A stretch of DNA of 12,951 bases from an uncultured Kiritimatiellota bacterium (GTDB lineage: Bacteria; Verrucomicrobiota; Kiritimatiellia; RFP12; UBA1067), in the NCBI GenBank assembly GCA_934675625.1, contig CAKURH010000101.1, positions 1 to 12,951 of the forward strand. The letters are read 5' to 3'. Positions 12,927 through 12,951 of this stretch are shown here, in pieces. Made by a program: the position numbers and the translations under genes. Below the pieces are notes generated by a model that was not told the origin of the DNA, searched no databases, and was given only the letters and a program-made list of their open reading frames with translations. Position 1 is the stretch's first letter; each line of letters opens with the position of its first letter.

Positions 12927-12951
12927 GATTTCCGCTGTCCCCTTCCGGGCG

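Larger units (their letters stand above)
12714..12951. other. Right-edge non-coding region with promoter, dyad and repeats
   Basis: No gene is supported here. Reading left to right it holds the ATPase promoter (- strand), a 12-base-pair imperfect dyad, the right copy of the direct repeat that also occurs at 11438-11467, and the inverted right copy of the 41-base repeat. The stretch up to 12800 is A+T-rich compared with the main gene block. Confidence 0.6.

Noticed and set aside
1..12951. CRISPR array, tRNA, rRNA, integrase or transposase
   Set aside because: No regularly spaced repeats, no cloverleaf or rRNA stretch, and no protein with such motifs were seen on either strand.

Overview
The window is a high-G+C, densely packed bacterial segment. 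Ten complete genes run on the + strand from about 286 to 11398. One complete gene of visibly lower G+C, an AAA ATPase, runs on the - strand at the right end. The outer-membrane lipid genes (an LpxC-like deacetylase, an ArnT-like membrane glycosyltransferase, an MsbA-type exporter) and a lipoprotein indicate a Gram-negative, diderm cell. The codon style, the short GCGCAGAGG/CGCAAAG-type intergenic repeats and the UDG-like protein with its N-terminal helix suggest the PVC group (Verrucomicrobiota, Kiritimatiellota or Lentisphaerota). That placement is inference: no rRNA or other marker is present.

Layout. Bases 1-285 hold no convincing gene but carry one copy of a repeat and the first promoter. 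286-1555 holds queC (preQ0 synthesis) overlapping an RluA-type pseudouridine synthase, both concerned with RNA modification. 1605-3623 is a fused permease/ATPase ABC exporter with an Ala/Pro/Thr-rich insertion. 3672-7942 runs galE, a degenerate uracil-DNA-glycosylase-like protein, pyrK, an esterase-like-phytase lipoprotein and a PHP-family histidinol phosphatase, with small gaps and so perhaps one long transcript from the galE promoter. 7980-9265 is an acyl carrier protein gene coupled by a one-base stop/start overlap to a divergent lpxC. 9312-11398 is a glycosyltransferase pair, a GT39/ArnT-like membrane enzyme followed by a GT2 polyprenyl-phosphate sugar synthase. 11399-12951 is a repeat-rich region with the divergent AAA_14/DUF4143 ATPase.

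Together, the exporter, galE, acpP-lpxC and the two glycosyltransferases look like envelope or lipid A functions; the rest are nucleotide, amino-acid and RNA-modification genes. The most notable non-gene signals are the following. (1) Four genes have a near-consensus extended -10 box (TGnTATAMT) only 7-8 bases before the ATG, which predicts leaderless mRNAs, whereas galE and acpP have the same type of box about 36 bases upstream plus a Shine-Dalgarno site. (2) A 41-base repeat occurs in opposite orientation at the two ends of the window. (3) A second, direct repeat pair brackets the ATPase gene. (4) Two proteins, the LpxC-like and the UDG-like, depart from their families at catalytic positions. 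No CRISPR array, tRNA, rRNA, transposase or phage gene was seen.
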